This document shows, piece after piece, positions 19,357-25,052 of a stretch of 25,052 bases of DNA. The first letter of the stretch is position 1; every line of letters starts with the position of its first letter. A model generated the notes under the pieces. That model was given only the letters and a program-made list of their open reading frames with translations, did no database searches and was not told the DNA's origin. The position numbers and the translations under genes are program-made. The DNA comes from Bacteroidia bacterium (lineage in GTDB: Bacteria > Bacteroidota > Bacteroidia > AKYH767-A > OLB10): positions 1 to 25,052 of the forward strand of contig JANWID010000279.1 of the NCBI GenBank assembly GCA_025450095.1, written 5' to 3'.

Positions 19357-20472
19357 TTATTCAATGATAAATTTTAAATAGAATACTTGTTTTTTTTCGT
19401 TCTTCAATTCGAGCAGGTAATATCCTGCCTTCAGATTGTATGCATTCAGGTCAACTTCATACCTGTTATCTCCATTAAATTTCATCGATGCTCCACTACC
19501 CGTTTGATTTCCTCTTTGATTTACCGGTTCCATGGAAACAAGTTTCTTCTGGTCGTCGCGTACCTGATAAGTCAGTGTGCCTGACGAATGATAGTCCTCC
19601 TCGAACTTAAAATACAGCTTGTTGCCAACCGGTTTGAAAGCACCCGCTTCAGGCTTTGTTTTCACAACAGCATACATAGGAGCAGGGATCTCGTCTGGCG
19701 GCCTGAGTACAAATTCCCAAGTCTCGGTGCGGGCAATCAACGCGGTGTTATCAATTTTCTGAACTTGCCATGCATACCTTTTACCTGTCACCAGCTTAAT
19801 TGCATCAAATGGATACTGAATGGAATGACTATTTAAAAAGTCCTTGATAAAAACCGGCCTGTTGGCGATAATTGCTGATTCAGGATTCTGATTATCGCCG
19901 ATTTCGCATACAACAATCCGATAAAATCCATTTGAGGAAACCTGATCAAATGGTTCATCATGGTTCCAAACCAGTACTGGATTGGAAGTTTCTATGGTGT
20001 CTTTATCAGCAGGGTAAACCAAATTCAGCTGCATCATAAAATCAGAAACCAGCTCATCGCATTGCTCATCAATCCTGCCTGTTTCAGACATATTTGATAC
20101 ATACAAGCAATAGAAATACTTTCCTGACGGAACAAATCCATTTTGCTTCAAATACCTGGCTCTGCTCCCGGTTCCATATTCAACCCGTTCGAATGATAAT
20201 GGTGTTTGGCTCAGAAAATTAACTCCTGGTTTCAGGGTAACTGAATTCGTTTTAACAAGCAGGACTTGTCCTCCATCGGCATCTCGCACAATCATTTCAA
20301 ACTGCGCTTCCACATTTGCCGGCTCAGAATTCATTACCACGGCCTGGCCAATTGAACTAGCAGATATGCTGAACGCCTCAATCTGGAATGTTGCTATGGC
20401 AATCTGGCAATAACCGGTGAAACACAGGCAAAGAATGGAGCATGTCGACAAATACGCTTTGATTCCTTTCAT
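19357..20472 (-). CDS. Exported Fn3/TANFOR-like protein, 371 residues
   Basis: Residues 1-23 are a signal peptide ending at YCQ. Residues 24 to about 150 are a beta domain with the pattern VPSGKYFYCLYV followed by an EQCDELVSDF strand, which recalls the TANFOR domain of secreted Bacteroidota proteins. Residues 150-265 form an Fn3-like module with PVLVWNHDEP, FYRIVVCEI and the closing GKRYAWQVQKI. The last hundred residues are another beta sandwich that ends LKAGYYLLELKNEKKQVFYL and then KFIIE, a shape similar to type IX secretion sorting domains but not proof of one. The gene follows the barrel gene after 18 bases and precedes the chaperone by 8. A role as surface or periplasmic adaptor is inference. 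Confidence 0.85.
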   Translation of the reverse strand: MKGIKAYLSTCSILCLCFTGYCQIAIATFQIEAFSISASSIGQAVVMNSEPANVEAQFEMIVRDADGGQVLLVKTNSVTLKPGVNFLSQTPLSFERVEYGTGSRARYLKQNGFVPSGKYFYCLYVSNMSETGRIDEQCDELVSDFMMQLNLVYPADKDTIETSNPVLVWNHDEPFDQVSSNGFYRIVVCEIGDNQNPESAIIANRPVFIKDFLNSHSIQYPFDAIKLVTGKRYAWQVQKIDNTALIARTETWEFVLRPPDEIPAPMYAVVKTKPEAGAFKPVGNKLYFKFEEDYHSSGTLTYQVRDDQKKLVSMEPVNQRGNQTGSGASMKFNGDNRYEVDLNAYNLKAGYYLLELKNEKKQVFYLKFIIE

Positions 20473-20490
20473 GGTATAACAGTTTTATAG

Positions 20491-22767
20491 TTACAACTTT
20501 GCACTCACTTTTAAACTCAACATATAAGGCACCCTTGTCGAAGGGCCCGTTAACTGATCCTGGTAACCCATTCCCTGCATTGCTATCTTTTCGAAGTTCA
20601 GGCCAGCGGTGATATTTTTCTTAATCGAATAAGATGTACCAAGCTGTACACCATAATCTAAATCGTACTTCTTTGAATATATTCCAGTTACTCCGGCATT
20701 TACCGTTGATTTTTTCAATGATTTAGTTGCAGACACACCCGACAAAACAGATTGCTCTTCTATCATAGAATTGAGCTCACTTGAGAAATAACTTATTTGA
20801 CCTGTGCAACTAAGATTCTTGCCGATTGAAAAATTATCAGTGATGCAGAGGTTAATCACATTGCCTTTCGAAAAGTCGTTTTGCGAATAATAATGGCTTA
20901 ATGTGGATGACAACACATGTTGCGTTTTGCCGGATTTCGGCAGATAGACCAGGTTGAGGCATGTCAAAACATAATTATTCATCCTGGTTTCGCCATCTCT
21001 TTCGCTGACTGAAATAAATACCGGGTTTTCAATTAAGGATGCGGTGAATCTTCTGTTGATTTTACAATTAACCTGAATGGAAGCATTATCAATTCTTGTT
21101 GTATAACTGTAAATATTATGAAGGTTATTCTCTTCGTTTCTGTAACGAACAGTAATTCGGATTTTTTTACTTAACTGATGGTTCGATTTAAAATCAAATT
21201 GGTACATATCTGTTCTCAGATAACTGATACCGAAACTCTTAAAATAGGGCTCCACATATTTTATCTTGACATCAAAGCGTGACTTCAACAAGGGAACATC
21301 AGTATTGAATCCGAATTGGTATGCAGCGCTCAGATCTTCCTTCAAAAATGTATTCAAATCCGATTTTGATTCACTTTTAGATACAGATACACTATGTGTC
21401 TGTGATTTAGCTACCCGCACCTCAATTGCTTTATGGGTTCCTAACTTAAATCTTGTATCCAGCTCCACGACCAGGTTTTTGTGTGTTCCATTGAACTGGT
21501 TTAATGTTGCTGAAGTGGTGTTTATAGTTCCCGGCATCCCTTTTCCAGAAAGTAGGCCTATATGAAAATGGCTGTTTTCACGAGTTCCCAATCCCAATTT
21601 TACCATCGATATTTTTCTTCCATAACTATTCGGTTCGAAATCAAACAATTCGACAAACCGATCGAAATAATTTGAATTTGAATGCGAATAGGTTGAATGA
21701 GAAGTGTAGAGTGGGTCGATGCATGTGCCATGAGTGCCGGCCATATAGAAATTGTGATTGAATTCAAGATTGATTCCGCGTATTTGTGTTCCGTTAATCA
21801 GGAAACCGGAATAATCAGGAGCAAAATTTCCTACTTCAAACTTCCTGACATAGGTGAGATACGACGTTATTTTACTTCCGCCAACCGCTACGCCGGAAGT
21901 AGGCAATTCATTGAGCCTGGAAATAGATTTTTCAATTTCAGTAATTGCTGTGGAAAGGCTATCGGTTTTATCCTTAACACTTTGAGCTTTTGCCTGGTAA
22001 TAATCTGCAGAATCGATTACTCCATTATATTCATCACCAGCATTATTTATATTGTCTGGATTAATTTCCAAATTTCCAGAAATAGCATTCAATTGATTTG
22101 CATTTAAGTCAATATTCAGCGAATCAATCTGGTTGAGTGTATCTACATTTAGATTTTCCGTTACATTGCTTAAACTATCAGGTAACATGTTAACTGAATT
22201 CACATTCGGCAATGAAGGATTGTTCCTAAAAAAAGCAGCTTTTTTCTCGTAATAAGCCATCTCCTTAATTGCCTGGCTCTTTTGGTTGCTGAGCCCTTGC
22301 TTTACAGTATTTAATTCACCGATATCGGTATTGATACTTTTCCGATAATTCTGTTGAAATTTCTGTGAATCGAATGAAAGCGAGACTGGTGCACGCAGTC
22401 CTGTGTATTGTGGATTCCTGTAATCCACAATCAATTTTACAGGTATGGTGTAGCCGTAATTGAGCTCCAGGAAAACCCTATTGTGCCAATCATATCCGGT
22501 TGAATTGTAATATACTGGCAACATTCCATATCCAGATTCAAATACAATTTTACCGGATACATTCTGGTTGAGCCAGTTTTTTATCTGCAAACTATCAATT
22601 GATTGTTTTATCGTATCAATAGGTGTTGTACCTATTGAAGTTGAGTCGTCAAAAGGAACCTCACCCGGCACCTGAACATTCCCATACAGTGTACAGGAAT
22701 TTACGGGATGCGCATAGATGAGAATGGACATAAACAATATAATATGGATCGTTTTTCTACCTGACAT
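20491..22767 (-). CDS. Exported coiled-coil plus probable outer-membrane beta-barrel protein, 758 residues
   Basis: This is the first gene of the run. The N-terminus has a signal peptide with a possible lipid Cys25 (VNSC). A beta domain follows at about 70-130. There are coiled-coil stretches at about 135-180 and 250-288, separated by an Asn/Leu/Ser-rich segment at 186-245 with NVDTLNQIDSLNIDLNANQL. From about 300 to the end the chain shows alternating strands and polar loops typical of a porin-like barrel, ending SLKVSAKL. I do not know a named family. A barrel with a periplasmic coiled-coil part at the head of an operon of large exported proteins could serve as an outer-membrane conduit or anchor, but that is inference. 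The ATG is chosen because the signal peptide starts there. Confidence 0.87.
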   Translation of the reverse strand: MSGRKTIHIILFMSILIYAHPVNSCTLYGNVQVPGEVPFDDSTSIGTTPIDTIKQSIDSLQIKNWLNQNVSGKIVFESGYGMLPVYYNSTGYDWHNRVFLELNYGYTIPVKLIVDYRNPQYTGLRAPVSLSFDSQKFQQNYRKSINTDIGELNTVKQGLSNQKSQAIKEMAYYEKKAAFFRNNPSLPNVNSVNMLPDSLSNVTENLNVDTLNQIDSLNIDLNANQLNAISGNLEINPDNINNAGDEYNGVIDSADYYQAKAQSVKDKTDSLSTAITEIEKSISRLNELPTSGVAVGGSKITSYLTYVRKFEVGNFAPDYSGFLINGTQIRGINLEFNHNFYMAGTHGTCIDPLYTSHSTYSHSNSNYFDRFVELFDFEPNSYGRKISMVKLGLGTRENSHFHIGLLSGKGMPGTINTTSATLNQFNGTHKNLVVELDTRFKLGTHKAIEVRVAKSQTHSVSVSKSESKSDLNTFLKEDLSAAYQFGFNTDVPLLKSRFDVKIKYVEPYFKSFGISYLRTDMYQFDFKSNHQLSKKIRITVRYRNEENNLHNIYSYTTRIDNASIQVNCKINRRFTASLIENPVFISVSERDGETRMNNYVLTCLNLVYLPKSGKTQHVLSSTLSHYYSQNDFSKGNVINLCITDNFSIGKNLSCTGQISYFSSELNSMIEEQSVLSGVSATKSLKKSTVNAGVTGIYSKKYDLDYGVQLGTSYSIKKNITAGLNFEKIAMQGMGYQDQLTGPSTRVPYMLSLKVSAKL

Positions 22768-23114
22768 TCATAAATCAGTTCACTTATTATTTTTACTCTT
22801 ATTAAAACGGTCAAAAGCTCATGCAAATTCAACCGCACTAAAAGTGGAACTCGTATGTACAAAAACTCCGGGTGATGAAATCAACTAAAAACCCCTGTCA
22901 ACCTAAGAATCATCACCGATTCACACTGATGAACTCAATACTCAAGTAAATTTTAACTGAAGCAAAAAGCCTCAGGATTTAAAAAGAAGTTTAGACTTAA
23001 AAACCTGATTCATACCAATTTCCTTAATTTTAAAAATATACCGGTTACCCAAATATGTTTTTACTGTTACCAAGGATTCCTTCAATGGGGGGTTACAATA
23101 ATATTTTCTTCTGT

Positions 23115-23131
23115 GTGCAAAAACATTGCAC
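23115..23131. repeat. Inverted repeat GTGCAA-N5-TTGCAC, possible operator
   Basis: Two perfect 6-base arms with a 5-base spacer lie 35 bases upstream of the -33 box of the winged-helix gene. Symmetry and position fit a dimeric regulator site, but a chance dyad in AT-rich DNA is possible. Confidence 0.4.
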
Positions 23132-23135
23132 TTTT

Positions 23136-23154
23136 AAAGTTTGTTAAAAACTTT
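23136..23154. repeat. Inverted repeat AAAGTTT-N5-AAACTTT, possible operator
   Basis: Two perfect 7-base arms with a 5-base spacer start four bases after the previous dyad and end just before the promoter. The right arm runs into a T tract, so a weak plus-strand hairpin terminator is the other reading, although no gene points into it. Confidence 0.35.
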
Positions 23155-23165
23155 TTTTTGTATTT

Positions 23166-23197
23166 TTTGATAAAATAGAATAGTTTTATTACGTTTG
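23166..23197 (+). promoter_or_regulatory. Bacteroidota-type promoter for the winged-helix gene
   Basis: TTTG at 23166-23169 and TACGTTTG at 23190-23197 are separated by 20 bases. This matches the -33 TTTG and -7 TAnnTTTG elements of the Bacteroidota housekeeping sigma factor exactly. It would start transcription near 23203 and give a leader of about 75 bases before the ATG at 23279. Confidence 0.65.
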
Positions 23198-23278
23198 TTT
23201 GTATTCCTACTCTACCGCCTCCCCCCACGGTATGGTTATTGTTACTTTCAACTCCAAAGGTTGTAACGGATCCAGACT

Positions 23279-23506
23279 ATGGGCTTTATCGACAACATCA
23301 GGCGGTTGTTGCATATCCATTATTTAATAGCAACCGGAAATAGCGGATCAGCCGAAGACATCGGTCGAAGGGTGGGCGTTTGCCGTAGAACCGTCTTATA
23401 TTACATTGAAATTTTGCGGGACCTTGGAGGGGAAATTGTATTTGATTCCCACAGGAAAAGCTACGTTTATATCACACCGTTTCACTTAACGATAGATAGA
23501 TTTTAG
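23279..23506 (+). CDS. Small winged-helix DNA-binding protein (HTH_11-like), 75 residues
   Basis: The protein is a lone DNA-binding domain. An opening helix IRRLLHIHYLIATGNSGSAE leads into the helix-turn-helix AEDIGRRVGVCRRTVLYYIE, then ILRDLGGEIVFDSHRKSYVY, which forms the wing, and a short PFHL tail. This layout is common in small Bacteroidota HTH_11/DeoR-type proteins that lack a sensor domain. It has its own promoter and is transcribed away from the eight-gene operon, with two inverted repeats between them, so it may regulate that operon or itself. No metal or ligand site is seen; a single Cys (VCRR) lies within the HTH. Confidence 0.8.
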   Translation: MGFIDNIRRLLHIHYLIATGNSGSAEDIGRRVGVCRRTVLYYIEILRDLGGEIVFDSHRKSYVYITPFHLTIDRF

Positions 23507-23510
23507 TTTT

Positions 23511-23536
23511 TCGAAAGTTAATTGGTTTCGATTTTT
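23511..23536 (+). terminator. Weak intrinsic terminator after the winged-helix gene
   Basis: A 6-base stem (TCGAAA/TTTCGA) with a 9-base loop is followed directly by five T residues, starting 4 bases after the stop codon. The stem is short and AT-rich, so strength is doubtful. Confidence 0.35.
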
Positions 23537-23595
23537 AATATTAAAAAGCGTAATATCAGAATCTCGGTCCCGTTGTTTACGATACGGGGATCGCA

Positions 23596-23611
23596 TCCGC
23601 CGTACGGCGGA
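23596..23611. repeat. GC-rich perfect palindrome, 16 bases
   Basis: TCCGCCGTACGGCGGA is its own reverse complement and is much richer in GC than the surrounding DNA. It lies between the convergent winged-helix and rnhA genes. No T tract follows on either strand, so it is not a standard terminator. It could be a dispersed palindromic element or a protein site. Confidence 0.5.
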
Positions 23612-23637
23612 CGGGCCAGCTCAAGAATCCAAAAAAA

Positions 23638-24099
23638 TCAATTATACTTCCCCGACTCATACCCCTCATCGGTATGCAAATGTCCACCGTGTGAGGAGGC
23701 AGCAACAGCCAATTGATCGCAGCGTTCGTTTTCGGGGTGGTTGTTGTGGCCCCTGATCCAGCGGAAACGTACCTGGTGGTTTGGATAAATATCTAAAAAG
23801 CGTTGCCACAAATCAGCGTTTTTCTTTCCTGCAAATCCTTTTTTCTCCCAACCAAATACCCAACCCTTCTCAACGGAGTCGACTACATACTTACTGTCGG
23901 AATAAATCACCACTTGTTCACCTGGCTTCTTCAACGCTTCCAGCGCCACAATAACACTGAGCAACTCCATCCTGTTGTTTGTAGTCATGCGAAAGCCGGA
24001 AGAAAGCTCCTTGCGGTGTGGACCGGAAACAAGAATGATCCCATAACCTCCAGGTCCGGGGTTGCCGCGTGCAGAGCCGTCTGTAAAAATATTAACCAA
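23638..24099 (-). CDS. rnhA: Ribonuclease HI
   Basis: This enzyme cuts the RNA strand of RNA-DNA hybrids, removing primers and R-loops in the cytoplasm. The 153-residue length is typical. The catalytic acids are all visible: Asp7 in IFTDGSARGNPGPGGYG, Glu45 in TTNNRMELLSVIVALEAL, Asp68 in VIYSDSKYVVDSV, and Asp128 in NERCDQLA, with the active-site loop His in IRGHNNHPENE. The basic-protrusion region GWVFGWEKKGFAGKKNADLW is present as in the Escherichia coli type. No signal peptide is found. It is convergent with the winged-helix gene and is not close enough to the upstream marC-like gene to be firmly called its operon partner. Confidence 0.97.
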   Translation of the reverse strand: MVNIFTDGSARGNPGPGGYGIILVSGPHRKELSSGFRMTTNNRMELLSVIVALEALKKPGEQVVIYSDSKYVVDSVEKGWVFGWEKKGFAGKKNADLWQRFLDIYPNHQVRFRWIRGHNNHPENERCDQLAVAASSHGGHLHTDEGYESGKYN

Positions 24100-24110
24100 G
24101 GAAATTTAAT

Positions 24111-24138
24111 GTTGAATGGTGAATGTTAAATGTTGAAT
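24111..24138. repeat. Degenerate 7-base tandem array (GTTGAAT type)
   Basis: Four adjoining heptamers, GTTGAAT, GGTGAAT, GTTAAAT and GTTGAAT, lie just upstream of rnhA. They are the reverse complement of the ATTCAAC units found at 24243-24277, so the two arrays face each other across about 100 bases that hold no gene. Confidence 0.6.
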
Positions 24139-24242
24139 GAAATGAATTTAGGCAAAGTTTAAAATTGACTTTTGAAATACTTAATTCAATCATTAAAAAG
24201 TACATTCTTAATTTCGTTAGTTAGAATTATCATGTTATTATC

Positions 24243-24277
24243 AATTCAAAATTCAACATTCAAAATTCAACATTCAA
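24243..24277. repeat. 7-base tandem array (AATTCAA/CATTCAA), five units
   Basis: Five heptamers fill 35 bases; the last four are two exact copies of AATTCAACATTCAA. The array ends one base before the stop codon of the marC-like gene. It is in inverted orientation to the array at 24111-24138. Confidence 0.75.
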
Positions 24278-24278
24278 A

Positions 24279-24839
24279 TCATAGTCCAATATTAGTCCGG
24301 AACAACTTCACAGCGATGGCAAGCAAGATGAATCCAAAAACTTTACGTACCACGCCGATGCCAACTGGTCCTAGAAGTTTTTCGAGGAAGCCCAGGTTCT
24401 TGAGGCACAGGTAAACCAGGGCCAGGTTCAGAACGATGCCAATGATGATGGTCACAAAATCATATTCCGCCCTCAACGATAAAAGCGTTGTCATGGTGCC
24501 GGCACCAGCGATCAGCGGAAAAGCAATCGGTCCGATGGTAGCTGTTTCGGGCATTTCATCTTTGTGAATTTTGATGCCCAGGATCATTTCCAGTGCAAGA
24601 AAAAATAAGACCAGTGAACCAGCAATGGCGAAGGAAGAAATATCGAGGCCGAGAAATTTCAGCAAGTTCTCCCCCAGGAATAAAAAAAGCAACATGATCA
24701 AAAGCGAAAAAAAAGTTGCCTTTTCGGCATGAATAGTTCCCGTTCGCTGTCGGATCTGGATGATCACCGGAATCGAGCCGATGATATCGATTACGGCAAA
24801 CAGAATCATGGTAACGGTGACTATCTCCTTTAATAACAT
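24279..24839 (-). CDS. MarC-family integral membrane protein
   Basis: This is an inner-membrane protein of the MarC/UPF0056 family, whose transport substrate is not established. I choose ATG at 24839, giving 186 residues, because the protein then starts MLLKEIVTVTMILFAVIDII as the family does; a GTG at 24923 would add 28 residues coded partly by a simple repeat. About six hydrophobic helices are visible. The family signatures are FAVIDIIGSIPVII near residue 15, HKDEMPETATIGPIAFPLIA in the middle with its AGAGTMTTLLSL continuation, and the closing GPVGIGVVRKVFGFILLAIA. It shares a strand with rnhA but 179 bases of repeats separate them. Nothing links it to the Rhs operon. Confidence 0.9.
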   Translation of the reverse strand: MLLKEIVTVTMILFAVIDIIGSIPVIIQIRQRTGTIHAEKATFFSLLIMLLFLFLGENLLKFLGLDISSFAIAGSLVLFFLALEMILGIKIHKDEMPETATIGPIAFPLIAGAGTMTTLLSLRAEYDFVTIIIGIVLNLALVYLCLKNLGFLEKLLGPVGIGVVRKVFGFILLAIAVKLFRTNIGL

Positions 24840-24872
24840 AAGATTGATTTGATCATTGTTGCTTCGTTTCGT

Positions 24873-24907
24873 ACAAGTAACAAGTGACAAGTAACAAGTG
24901 ACAAGTA
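24873..24907. repeat. 7-base tandem array (ACAAGTA/ACAAGTG), five units
   Basis: Five heptamers alternate ACAAGTA and ACAAGTG over 35 bases, 33 bases upstream of the marC-like start. It has the same unit size and length as the array at 24243-24277 but a different sequence. Confidence 0.8.
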
Positions 24908-24995
24908 ACCGGTCGCTGGTCACCCTTCTACGGTGCTCAGGGCAAGCTGGTCATTTGATTATGGCAAGCAATAACTCTCAGCTTCGAATGAACGA

Positions 24996-25052
24996 TTAGA
25001 GGAGCTTAAAGCTCTCCAGAAACTTCGTAGTGTAATTACCTTTTCGAAAATC
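24996..25052 (-). CDS. Possible C-terminal end of a minus-strand gene (cut by right edge)
   Basis: One frame entering from the right edge codes for DFRKGNYTTKFLESFKLL and then stops. The phrase resembles the closing residues of biotin carboxylase subunits, but eighteen codons are too few to name a family. A second frame is also open for 30 codons, so even the coding status is uncertain. Confidence 0.25.
   Translation of the reverse strand, partial: DFRKGNYTTKFLESFKLL

Larger units (their letters stand above)
22768..23278. other. Divergent intergenic region, 511 bases, no gene seen
   Basis: This AT-rich stretch separates the minus-strand operon from the plus-strand winged-helix gene. I found no credible reading frame or RNA gene. 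On the plus strand it holds two inverted repeats and one good promoter, listed separately. On the minus strand I searched for TAnnTTTG with a matching upstream TTG; only 7-of-8 matches occur (23050-23057, 22824-22831 and 23255-23262) and none has correct spacing, so the operon promoter is not assigned. Confidence 0.6.

Noticed and set aside
22824..23057. Minus-strand promoter for the operon from near matches to TAnnTTTG
   Set aside because: Each match misses one conserved base and none has a TTG at 19-21 bases upstream, so the call would be a guess.
24243..24907. CRISPR array
   Set aside because: Units are 7 bases in direct tandem without spacers, and no cas gene is present.
24840..24923. 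GTG at 24923 as start of the marC-like gene
   Set aside because: The extra 28 residues are partly coded by the ACAAGTA/ACAAGTG repeat and are not a family feature; ATG at 24839 gives the usual N-terminus.

Overview
The window looks like chromosomal DNA from a member of the Bacteroidota. The evidence is an AT-rich base composition, one exact Bacteroidota-type promoter (TTTG, 20 bases, TAnnTTTG), few Shine-Dalgarno sequences, and Rhs-type protein families that I know mainly from this phylum. I saw no rRNA, tRNA, CRISPR array, transposase or phage gene.

Region 1 (1-22767, minus strand) is one compact run of eight genes, with overlaps of 4 to 11 bases or gaps of at most about 35 bases, most likely an operon. 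In transcription order they are: a 758-residue exported protein with coiled coils and a probable outer-membrane beta-barrel; a 371-residue exported protein with Fn3/TANFOR-like domains; a membrane-anchored Skp/OmpH-like chaperone; a 222-residue possible lipoprotein; a 1925-residue exported protein of the large Bacteroidota Rhs/SpvB-like family; a smaller exported protein (566 residues from the preferred start) that ends in a YD-type Rhs motif; a 249-residue exported, possibly LolA-like protein; and a giant Rhs/YD-repeat protein that is still open after 3300 codons at the left edge. The giant ORF was followed codon by codon from its ATG at 9902 to position 3 with no stop. Between two successive YD-repeat blocks it carries an insert of about 960 residues made of Asp-box (BNR/Ycf48-like) beta-propeller repeats.

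My reading is that the eight genes build an envelope-exported Rhs shell split over several polypeptides, with its own chaperones and outer-membrane parts. The cargo or toxin end of the giant gene would lie beyond position 1. This is inference; only the domain order and gene layout are seen.

Region 2 (22768-23637) is a 511-base divergent intergenic stretch with two inverted repeats and a promoter, then a 75-residue winged-helix protein on the plus strand, a weak terminator and a GC-rich 16-base palindrome. The winged-helix gene is a candidate regulator of the operon.

Region 3 (23638-25052) is ordinary: ribonuclease HI, a MarC-family membrane protein, and at the right edge what may be the last 18 codons of another minus-strand gene. 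Short tandem arrays of 7-base units flank the marC-like gene.
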